NCBI RefSeq assembly: GCF_000613345.1
Contig: NZ_BAIS01000002.1
Span: forward strand, 1-64,000
DNA: 64,000 bases
Reading direction: 5' to 3'
Source of the DNA: Prevotella disiens JCM 6334 = ATCC 29426
GTDB taxonomy: Bacteria; Bacteroidota; Bacteroidia; Bacteroidales; Bacteroidaceae
Below the pieces are notes generated by a model that had not been told where the DNA came from, made no database searches, and worked only from the letters and a program-made list of their open reading frames with translations. Below are positions 56,688 through 64,000 of this stretch, one piece after another. Position 1 is the stretch's first letter. Each line of letters begins with the position of its first letter. The position numbers and the translations under genes were made by a program.

Positions 56688-57581
56688 TTATTTATTTTCT
56701 ATTTTCTTAGCTTCATTCCAAAGTTTATCCATTTCTTCTAAAGCCATATTTTTCAACTCTTTATCTTGTTTCTTAGCTTGTTGTTCAACGTAAGTAAAAC
56801 GAGAAATGAATTTCTTGTTAGTATATTCGAGCGCATTGTCTGGGTTTAACTTGTAAAGTCGGGCTGCATTGATGACTGAAAAAAGGAAATCACCCAATTC
56901 TTTTGTAGCCTTTTCGCTGTCTTCTTTGGATAATTCCACTTTCAGTTCTTCAAGTTCTTCAGCAACTTTTTCCCATACATCTTCTCTATTTTTCCAATCA
57001 AATCCAACATTGCGTGCTTTGTCTTGTATTCTATACGCTTTGATTAGACTTGGCAAAGAATCAGGAACTCCAGAAAGCACCGTTTTGTTCCCTTCCCTCT
57101 CCTTTTGTTTTCTCTGCTCCCAAGTCGATTCAACTTGTGTTGCCGTTGTTGGCAATTCGCTGCTACCGTTTGTGTTTCCTTGTTTTTTAGTGTCTAATTC
57201 GTCCTTATAAACAACTTGTCCTTGTTGATTGATTGCCATTTTTTCATCTGCAACTTGCCAACCAGTCCAATCTATAAAGTCATGACGGAACATGAGTTTA
57301 TCCGATTGAGCATTGCAGACATCAACGATATCAAAATCGTTAGTTTCACTTCCCAATAGCGAATAGAACACAACATGTTCCATAACATCGCCCAATTCTT
57401 TACAAATGTTTTTTTTGTCCTGCTTGATGAGCGCATCAGCAAGCTCAAAAGTTTCTTCAATAGTATTAGGACGCAAACTTTCAAAAGTTTGTTTTCTGTC
57501 CCACGGACATTCCTTTCTTAATCGTTCTTGAACATCAAGTAAACGACTGAATGCTGCTAATTTTTCTTCTTTGGTATGCAA
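56688..57581 (-). CDS. mazG: NTP pyrophosphohydrolase MazG
   Basis: Cleaves nucleoside triphosphates to monophosphates and pyrophosphate. 297 residues with two MazG domains: the first at about 15-110 (CPWDRKQTFESLRPNTIEETFEL, EELGD-like KELGDVMEH), the second at about 180-280 (SLIKAYRIQDKARNVGFDW, KELGDFLFSVINAARL). Between them is a hydrophilic linker (about 122-160) longer than I expect, including QGNTNGSSELPTTATQ. It is divergent from valS and leads mazG-lipoprotein-rnz. Confidence 0.93.
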   Translation of the reverse strand: MHTKEEKLAAFSRLLDVQERLRKECPWDRKQTFESLRPNTIEETFELADALIKQDKKNICKELGDVMEHVVFYSLLGSETNDFDIVDVCNAQSDKLMFRHDFIDWTGWQVADEKMAINQQGQVVYKDELDTKKQGNTNGSSELPTTATQVESTWEQRKQKEREGNKTVLSGVPDSLPSLIKAYRIQDKARNVGFDWKNREDVWEKVAEELEELKVELSKEDSEKATKELGDFLFSVINAARLYKLNPDNALEYTNKKFISRFTYVEQQAKKQDKELKNMALEEMDKLWNEAKKIENK

Positions 57582-57632
57582 TCTTATGAAATTTAAAGTT
57601 AAAAGAAGTACTAAGTACCCTTATTTATTATG

Positions 57633-57670
57633 CAAAGATACATTATTCAAGCGATTTTTTCGTAATTTTG
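57633..57670. promoter_or_regulatory. Divergent -7 elements for mazG and valS
   Basis: Minus strand TATCTTTG (57640-57633) points to mazG, and plus strand TAATTTTG (57663-57670) points to valS 43 bp away. Both match the -7 consensus. Neither has a clear TTTG -33 box. Confidence 0.55.
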
Positions 57671-57712
57671 CATCGTTTTTAAAGATAATAAAGAAATTAT
57701 AATATAAACGCA

Positions 57713-60405
57713 ATGGAATTAGCAAGTAAGTACGACCCACAGAACGTGGAAGCGAAGTGGTATGAGTATTGGCTCAACAACAAATTATTCAGTTCTAAGC
57801 CCGATGGACGAGAGCCTTACACGGTGGTTATTCCTCCACCTAATGTAACGGGTGTTCTGCACATGGGACACATGCTGAACAACACAATTCAAGACATTCT
57901 TGTCCGTCATGCACGCATGGAGGGTAAGAACGCTTGTTGGGTACCAGGTACCGACCATGCCAGCATTGCGACAGAAGCAAAAGTTGTAAACAAACTTGCT
58001 GAACAAGGAATAAAGAAGACTGACCTCACACGAGATGAGTTTTTGAAGCATGCGTGGGATTGGACTGACGAACATGGTGGCATTATCCTTAAGCAATTGC
58101 GAAAACTTGGTTGCTCTTGCGATTGGGAACGCACAGCTTTTACGATGGACGAGAAACGTAGCGAAGGCGTTATCAAAGTTTTCTGCGACCTTTATAATAA
58201 AGGTCTAATCTATCGTGGTGTGCGCATGGTAAACTGGGATCCAAGTGCAAAAACCGCCCTTTCTGACGAAGAGGTAATCTACAAAGATGAGCATTCAAAA
58301 CTTTATCATCTTAAATATTACATTGCTCCTGAAGACCAAAGCAAGGTTGAACGTAAGCACGAAGAAAATGTAATGCACCAAGATTGCAAGGGATATTATG
58401 CAGTTGTGGCTACAACACGTCCTGAAACCATCATGGGCGACTCTGCAATGTGTATCAACCCTGACGACAATAAGAACACTTGGTTGAAAGGTTTGCATGT
58501 AATTGTGCCATTAGTAGGTCGTTGCATTCCTATTATTGAAGACTCTTATGTTGATATTCAATTTGGTACAGGTTGTTTGAAAGTTACTCCTGCTCACGAC
58601 ATCAACGACCATGCTCTCGGTTTGAAGCATGGTTTGGAAACAATTGATATTTTCAATGACAACGGAACACTTTCAGAAGCAGCTGGACTTTATGTTGGTC
58701 AAGACCGTATGGATGTACGCAAGCAAATTGCAATAGACCTTCAAACAGCTGAATTGATGGAAAAGGTTGAAGACTATGATAACAAGGTGGGCTACTCTGA
58801 ACGTACCAACGTGCCTATCGAACCAAAGCTTTCAACGCAGTGGTTCTTAAGCATGCAACACTTTGCAGATATTGCGCTCGACCCTGTAATGAACGATGAA
58901 ATAGAGTTCTATCCTAAAAAATACAAAAATACTTATCGCCATTGGTTGGAAAATATTAAGGATTGGTGCATCAGTCGCCAACTTTGGTGGGGACATCGCA
59001 TACCTGCTTACTACTTTAAAGACCAAGACGGCAAGCCAGCTACGGTTGTTGCGGAAAATATTGAAAACGCTTTGGAACAAGCAAAGCGTATAAATCCAAG
59101 CATAAAACAGGCTGATTTGGAACAAGAAAGCGACTGTTTGGATACTTGGTTCTCAAGTTGGTTGTGGCCAATTTCTGTATTTGACGGAATCAACAACCCT
59201 GAAAATGAAGAAGTAAAATATTATTATCCAACCAGCGACTTGGTTACAGGACCAGATATTATCTTCTTCTGGGTAGCTCGTATGATAATGGCTGGCTATG
59301 AATATCGCCAAACATTCCCATTCAAACATGTTTATTTCACGGGGATTGTACGCGACAATATCGGACGAAAAATGAGCAAGAGTCTTGGCAACTCACCTGA
59401 CCCATTGGAATTAATAGCAAAATATGGTGCTGACGGAGTGCGCATGGGTATGATGCTTTCTGCTCCAGCAGGCAACGACATCTTATTTGATGAAAGTCTT
59501 TGCGAGCAAGGACGAAACTTTAACAATAAGATTTGGAATGCTTTCCGTCTTGTTCAAGGTTGGGAGACTGCGATATAGACCAACCAGAGGCTAACAAGAT
59601 TGCCATTAAGTGGTTTGATGCGAAACTCAAAGAAGTAAATGCTGAAATGGAAGAGCAGTTTAAGAGTTATCGTATTTCTGAAGCTTTGATGACAGTTTAC
59701 AAGCTTTTCTGGGACGAATTTTCAAGTTGGTACTTGGAAATGATTAAGCCTGAATATGGCAAACCTATTGATAAGCAAACTTACGAGGCTACACTTCGTT
59801 TCTTTGATACATTATTAAAGATGCTCCACCCATTCATGCCGTTCATTACAGAAGAATTGTGGCAACATATTTTCGACCGTAAGGGAAATGAAAGCATCAT
59901 GTTAGAGAAGTTAGAATTGGCACAACCTACTGATGAAGAAAAAACTTTGATAGTAAAAATTGAGAACATGAAACAAATTGTGGGTGGTATTCGTACCATT
60001 CGCAACCAAAAGAATATTGCTCCAAAGATTGCACTCTCATTGGAAGTTGTCGGCAAAAACAATTATGAAACTTACAACGCTGTCATTGCGAAAATGGCAA
60101 ATCTTGAAAATATCAATGTTGTAGCCGAAAAAAGCTCTGATGCTTCTGCCTTCATGGTAGGTACTGATGGCTTTGCGGTTCCACTTGGTAATTTGATAGA
60201 TGTGAAAGCTGAAATCGAAAAATTAGAGAAAGAACTTGCTCACTTAGAAGGTTTCTTGAAAGGTGTCAAAGCAAAACTCTCTAATGATAACTTTGTTGCT
60301 CATGCCCCAGAAGCAGTTATTGCAAAGGAACGCAAGAAGCAAAGTGATTCGGAAGAAAAGATAGAAGCTATCAAAGCTAATATTGAGGAACTTAAAAAGA
60401 AGTAA
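57713..60405 (+). CDS. valS: Valyl-tRNA synthetase, frameshifted in this sequence
   Basis: Class I aminoacyl-tRNA synthetase charging tRNA-Val. HIGH motif HMGH at 50-53 ([14 protein letters not shown]), KMSKS at 553-557, editing domain between. The frame breaks at 59570-59572 (GACTGCGATATAG), where one base restores [20 protein letters not shown]. The other frame continues through the anticodon domain and the C-terminal coiled coil ([20 protein letters not shown]) to 60405. The restored length is 897 residues. A sequence error is likely. Confidence 0.95.
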
Positions 60406-60415
60406 AATAACTTTA

Positions 60416-60458
60416 TTGGGTAGGTGACGCTTTTTGTGTACCTACTCAATATTTTTTG
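60416..60458 (+). terminator. valS terminator
   Basis: TTGGGTAGGT (60416-60425) pairs with ACCTACTCAA (60440-60449), with one G-T pair, followed by ATATTTTTTG. It is 10 bp after the valS stop. Confidence 0.8.
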
Positions 60459-60534
60459 CTTTACCTCTACTTGTGAATTATTTTATTTTCGTAACTCATT
60501 GTAATTTAACAGGATAATATTAATACCTCCCCTT

Positions 60535-61701
60535 ATGAAAAAGTTAATATTCTTTACTTTCATTTCCTTATTGTTCTTCTCATGTAGTAAGGACGATGAA
60601 TTATCGAACAAACGCCAACGCCCTAACATAATAGCTAACAAAACTATCTTTATGTATTTGCCTTGGACGGGAGGAAATTATGATAGCGGATTATATTCGG
60701 CGTTTATGAAGAATATAAGTAACGTTGAAAAAGCTATTGTAACAAAACAATCTTATCAAGCTACACGTACGTTGGTTTTGATAGCCAATTCTGCATCGTC
60801 AGCTACGTTGTTCGAGATTATTTACGACAAGGGCAAATGTTGGCGAGATACTTTAAAACAATATACAATCAGCGAAACTAATGAGAAAAGTCTTACTCAA
60901 TATCTTGCTGATGTTAAACATTTCTCTCCTACTCCTGTCTATTCTATGATAATGGGAGCGCATGGTACTGGTTGGATTCCCAAAGGAACAAAACTTAATA
61001 GAAGTAGAAGTATCGGCGGAATAAGTGCAGCTCAACAATACAATATCACTGAAATTACAAATGCAATTGCCAATAATGGTATTAAATTAGAATTTCTTTG
61101 CTTCGATGATTGCTACATGGCAAACGTTGAAGTAGCTTATGAATTGCGCCAAGCAACGAATTATATTATAGCTTCGACATCGGAAATAATGGATTACGGA
61201 CTACCTTATCATTTAATTTACCAATATATGGCAGAGCAAAGTCCTGATTATAATGCAATTATAAATGGGTTTCTATCATTTTATGCAACTTATTCTGCAC
61301 CTTATGGAAGTCTGTCAGTCATAGATTGTGCCTATTCAAATGATATTGCTGCCGTGCTTAAAAAGTTCAATTCATCGAGTGCAACTCCTCCAACAGCTGA
61401 CGAAGTTGCTGGACAAGATGTTTTCGCCAATCATTTATTCTATGATTTGGGTGATTATCTTAAAAGATATAATGCACAAATAACATCCATAGGACAGGAC
61501 ACTATCGAATATAGTCAAATCATAAAGCATCTTATTCCTTTCACAGGGAAAACTGAAAAACTTTATAGTGGCTTTCTTGACGCCCCATATACTTACAACG
61601 TTTCGGCTTATAGCGGTATTACCATAAGCGACCCTTCTGTTAATGCTGCGGCGATAGAAAATAAGAATAAAACAAATTGGTGGATTGCCACCCACCAATA
61701 A
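60535..61701 (+). CDS. Clostripain-family (C11) cysteine protease lipoprotein
   Basis: 388 residues with a lipoprotein signal peptide (lipobox LFFSC, C17). The C11 catalytic pair is recognisable as H143 in IMGAHGTGW and C193 in CFDDCYMANVEVAYEL. TIFMYLPWTGGN near the N-terminus is typical of Bacteroidetes members. Clostripain-type proteases cut after Arg or Lys and are often self-activated. Surface or periplasmic location is inferred. It converges with ribE, 13 bp apart. Confidence 0.88.
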   Translation: MKKLIFFTFISLLFFSCSKDDELSNKRQRPNIIANKTIFMYLPWTGGNYDSGLYSAFMKNISNVEKAIVTKQSYQATRTLVLIANSASSATLFEIIYDKGKCWRDTLKQYTISETNEKSLTQYLADVKHFSPTPVYSMIMGAHGTGWIPKGTKLNRSRSIGGISAAQQYNITEITNAIANNGIKLEFLCFDDCYMANVEVAYELRQATNYIIASTSEIMDYGLPYHLIYQYMAEQSPDYNAIINGFLSFYATYSAPYGSLSVIDCAYSNDIAAVLKKFNSSSATPPTADEVAGQDVFANHLFYDLGDYLKRYNAQITSIGQDTIEYSQIIKHLIPFTGKTEKLYSGFLDAPYTYNVSAYSGITISDPSVNAAAIENKNKTNWWIATHQ

Positions 61702-61714
61702 CTAAATTTTTGCT

Positions 61715-62320
61715 TTAAACCTGAAAGTTATTCAGCCGGGCAATATATTTACCGAGTATATCAAACTCAAGATTTACAATTGTACCGATTTGAATATCTG
61801 CAAAATTAGTGTTTTCGCGTGTATATGGGATAATCGCAACTTTAAAAGTATTATCAGTTGGCTCGCAAACGGTTAGCGATACACCATTGACTGTTACCGA
61901 ACCTTTATCGACTGTGAAGTATCCACGTTTTGCCAATTCAATGTCTTGTTCATATTCAAAGGTGAAATAAGTACTACCATCAGCATTTTCCATTGCAACA
62001 CATTTTGCTGTTTCATCAACATGACCTTGTACAATATGTCCATCAAGGCGACCATTCATCAACATGGAACGCTCTATGTTCACTCTGTCGCCAATTTTTA
62101 ACAAGCCAAGATTAGAGCGGTCTAATGTTTCTTTCATTGCCGTAACGGTGTAAGTATCATCAGTCAAGCGTACTACGGTAAGACAAACACCATTATGAGC
62201 AATGCTTTGGTCTATTTTTAATTCATTAACGTATGTACATTTCAGCGTGAAATCTATATTTTCTTGATAACGTTCAATAGCTACTACTTGTGCCATTTCT
62301 TCTACTATACCTGAGAACAT
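61715..62320 (-). CDS. ribE: Riboflavin synthase alpha chain
   Basis: Dismutates two lumazine molecules to riboflavin. 201 residues made of two similar lumazine-binding domains (MFSGIVEEMAQV and, about residue 96 on, LDGHIVQGHVDETAKC). IAHNGVCLTV and GSVTVNGVSLTV are the matching repeats. The region just upstream on the same strand holds a structured RNA with a terminator, so ribE either has its own promoter or depends on read-through. No other riboflavin genes are nearby. Confidence 0.96.
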   Translation of the reverse strand: MFSGIVEEMAQVVAIERYQENIDFTLKCTYVNELKIDQSIAHNGVCLTVVRLTDDTYTVTAMKETLDRSNLGLLKIGDRVNIERSMLMNGRLDGHIVQGHVDETAKCVAMENADGSTYFTFEYEQDIELAKRGYFTVDKGSVTVNGVSLTVCEPTDNTFKVAIIPYTRENTNFADIQIGTIVNLEFDILGKYIARLNNFQV

Positions 62321-62367
62321 ATTTTATTTTCTTGGTTTTATATCGTTTTTTATATTATTGTTCATCA

Positions 62368-62402
62368 TAAAAAAGGTGGAACTCCAAAAGGAACTCCACC
62401 TC
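62368..62402 (-). terminator. Terminator of the candidate RNA, upstream of ribE
   Basis: On the minus strand, AGGTGGA and TCCACCT (62401-62395 with 62380-62374) close a stem, continued by TCC/GGA around a TTTT loop, and followed by six Ts. It ends 48 bp before the ribE start codon. Confidence 0.85.
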
Positions 62403-62631
62403 ATTATTATCTCTCTATGACGAGAGTTTTAGAAAGTCGCATCGATGATGTGATGAAAAGTCCGAGTATCTATGATAGGAGAACTCTCCGCTTTTGTAAT
62501 CCACCGACCCAAGGGTTTAGTCGCTAATGCGATTTATGTGGCCCGCCATTGTCAAGAGAAGTCTTCTCGGTTTTCAGATTTATTTGATGACTATCCCAAT
62601 CGAATCGACACGACTATGTCTTTACCTTTCA
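62368..62631 (-). ncRNA. Candidate structured non-coding RNA (6S-like or ribE leader)
   Basis: About 264 nt without a gene, bounded by a consensus promoter and an intrinsic terminator on the minus strand. Long-range pairing is visible: 62604-62615 with 62435-62446 (12 bp, two G-U), and inside it 62566-62576 with 62454-62466 (11 bp with a 2-nt bulge). Smaller hairpins include TCGC-ATTA-GCGA near 62517-62528. The 181-nt core closed by its own ends, with a wide internal loop, recalls 6S RNA, but I do not recognise conserved 6S sequence. It does not match the FMN, TPP, cobalamin or SAM riboswitch consensus I know. Identity is open. Confidence 0.6.
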
Positions 62632-62635
62632 AATG

Positions 62636-62666
62636 CAAAGGTAATACATTTTTTCAATGTACCAAA
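62636..62666 (-). promoter_or_regulatory. Promoter of the candidate RNA
   Basis: On the minus strand, TTTG (62666-62663), exactly 19 nt, TACCTTTG (62643-62636): a perfect Bacteroidetes promoter beginning 10 bp after the lpd stop. No protein-coding gene of more than 11 codons follows before the terminator. Confidence 0.8.
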
Positions 62667-62675
62667 CAGTTGCAC

Positions 62676-64000
62676 TTAAATTATGGTTTCAAGCAATACT
62701 TCACCAATAGTTGGGTGAATATGAATAATGTCACGCAAATCATTGAGCGTAGCATCATTGTTCATAAGTACTGCAACTTGTTGTGTAATATCAGCAGAGT
62801 GGGCACCAAAGACGTGGCAACCAATGATTTTACCATTTTCGTCAGCCATAACTTTGAGCATGCCTTCGGTTTCTTCCATTGCCAATGCCTTACCATTTGA
62901 ACGGAAAAAGCCTTTCTTCACAATACACTTGATACCTTCTTTCTTGCAAGCATCTTCGGACATACCTACTGAACCTGCTTCTGGATAGGTAAATACGGCA
63001 GCTGGCATAATATCGAAACGAATCTTATCTTGCTTGTTCATGATATGATTCAAGACGTGTAAACCTTGGAAACTTGCTGCATGAGCCAACATTTGCTTTC
63101 CATTCACATCGCCAATAGCATAAACGCCTGGTACGTTGGTTTCATAGTAATCGTTGGTTTCAATACCTTGTTTAATAGTATTTATGCCTGCAACTTCCAA
63201 ACCAAGACCTTCAACATTAGCAGCACGACCTGTTGCAACAAGTACAACATCGGCAACGACTTGCTTTTCTTGACCTTTTTGTTCAAAAGTAACGACAGCT
63301 TGTTTCTTGTCTTCTGTTGCTTGAATGCTCTTAACACCACTATTCATATTGAAATTGATTCCACGTTTTTCCAAAGTCTTGCGCAAACGCTTGGCAATAT
63401 CTGAATCTATCGTTGGCAAACATTCCTTGAGGAACTCAATAACAGTAACAGAGCTACCGAAAGTTTCAAACGCAGAAGCAAGTTCAAGTCCAATAACACC
63501 AGCACCAATGATAGCCATTGAGTTAGGAACATGGTCAATTTCCAACAATTCAGTAGAAGTCATAACCTTATCCTTGAGGTCTGTACCTTCAGGAGAATCC
63601 AAAGTTGGTATAAAAGGAAGCATTCTTGCACGAGAACCTGTTGCAATAATAATATTGTCAGCAGTCATTTGTGTCCCATTCACTTCAATAACTTTCTTGT
63701 CAACGAATTTGGCTTCACCTTCAATATAAGTGATGCCAGGTTGTGCCATAAGGCCTTTTACACCTTCACGCAACTGTGCAATCACGTCATTTTTACGTTC
63801 TTGAATGCGAGTGAAGTTCACATGACCACCGCCTACGCATGAAAGCAATGGATTGCGATAGAGTTCTGCATCGTGAGCAAAACTCTTTGTTGGTATGCAA
63901 CCACAATTAAGGCATGTTCCACCAGGGTGGGATTTCTCAATGATGGTTACCTTTAGCCCTTCTTTGGCAGCATGAACTGCCGTATGGTAGCCTCCAGGAC
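62676..64000 (-). CDS. lpd: Dihydrolipoyl dehydrogenase, N-terminus beyond the window
   Basis: FAD-dependent disulfide oxidoreductase (E3) of 2-oxoacid dehydrogenase or glycine cleavage complexes. The frame is open to the right edge. Upstream of the internal TTG at 63848 it reads PGGYHTAVHAAKEGLKV and then GGTCLNCGCIPTKS, the redox-active disulfide. The NAD-binding GAGVIGLELASAF, YAIGDVNG, and the C-terminal HIHPTIGEVLLE with the catalytic histidine are present. The first few residues (FAD-binding GxGxxG) are cut off by the edge. Confidence 0.95.
   Translation of the reverse strand, partial: PGGYHTAVHAAKEGLKVTIIEKSHPGGTCLNCGCIPTKSFAHDAELYRNPLLSCVGGGHVNFTRIQERKNDVIAQLREGVKGLMAQPGITYIEGEAKFVDKKVIEVNGTQMTADNIIIATGSRARMLPFIPTLDSPEGTDLKDKVMTSTELLEIDHVPNSMAIIGAGVIGLELASAFETFGSSVTVIEFLKECLPTIDSDIAKRLRKTLEKRGINFNMNSGVKSIQATEDKKQAVVTFEQKGQEKQVVADVVLVATGRAANVEGLGLEVAGINTIKQGIETNDYYETNVPGVYAIGDVNGKQMLAHAASFQGLHVLNHIMNKQDKIRFDIMPAAVFTYPEAGSVGMSEDACKKEGIKCIVKKGFFRSNGKALAMEETEGMLKVMADENGKIIGCHVFGAHSADITQQVAVLMNNDATLNDLRDIIHIHPTIGEVLLETII

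Noticed and set aside
62517-62549. Ten-residue leader peptide inside the candidate RNA
   Set aside because: An ATG-to-TAA frame exists on the minus strand, but its composition is not biased towards any amino acid and no attenuator logic is evident.
61715-62666. FMN riboswitch upstream of ribE
   Set aside because: The conserved RFN segments (such as GGGCAGGGTGAAATTCCC and the later CCGAC parts) are absent from the minus-strand leader.
1-64000. tRNA, rRNA, insertion sequences, prophage or attachment sites
   Set aside because: I looked through the spacers and found no cloverleaf-like sequence, transposase or integrase, and no target-site duplication pattern.

Overview
The window is one stretch of a Bacteroidales chromosome, most likely Prevotellaceae. 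The evidence is the gene content and order (fur-purA-hisS; phoH-purC-menG-aroE-purM-prfA; lpxD-lpxC/fabZ-lpxA-miaA), an LpxC-FabZ fusion, many Bacteroidetes-only families (DUF4421, DUF4924, DUF5715, DUF4738-like), AT-rich spacers, and promoters of the Bacteroidetes type (TTTG, about 19-21 nt, TAnnTTTG). The genus is inference. There are no tRNA or rRNA genes, insertion sequences, phage genes or CRISPR arrays, so this is a housekeeping region.

Layout. 1-4.6 kb (+): Fur-type regulator, purA, hisS, an RluA-type pseudouridine synthase and a 54-residue membrane protein. 4.7-8.1 kb (-): rfbC, a lipoprotein, serB and a nitroreductase. 8.3-13 kb: a membrane-bound polysaccharide dehydratase, a rhodanese lipoprotein, an orphan lipoprotein and an M15-like DUF5715 protein. 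12.8-30 kb (+): phoH, purC, menG, aroE, purM, prfA, pyrF, an HD hydrolase, the lipid A genes, miaA, a class A penicillin-binding protein, a PIF1-type helicase and a lipoprotein. 30.3-35.3 kb (-): GlsB-type protein, fmt, a ClC channel, tsaC and a ROK kinase. 35.4-48.3 kb (+): LysE exporter, DUF4924, rfbD, prfC, htpG, an oxidoreductase, DUF4421, DUF1460, rpsA and a glucosaminidase. 48.5-57.6 kb (-): K+ channel, ABC-F ATPase, engB, AlkD-like protein, dipeptidyl peptidase III, AraC-type regulator, RNase Z, lipoprotein and mazG. 57.7-61.7 kb (+): valS and a C11 protease. 61.7-64 kb (-): ribE, an apparent structured non-coding RNA and the truncated lpd.

Three things stand out. First, nine genes carry ten single-base deletions (serB, purM, lpxC/fabZ, prfC, htpG twice, DUF4421, DUF1460, rpsA, valS). 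Several are essential genes, every change is -1, and the lost frame resumes at once, so sequence or assembly error is the likely cause. The affected genes are annotated here at full length. Second, five intergenic spacers carry a family of 22-bp units repeated at exact 22-bp spacing, often opened by an inverted copy across a 7-nt loop. A sixth spacer has a 23-bp array. Third, between lpd and ribE on the minus strand, a near-perfect promoter, about 264 nt of strongly base-paired sequence without a gene, and a terminator together predict a stable RNA, possibly 6S RNA or a new leader.
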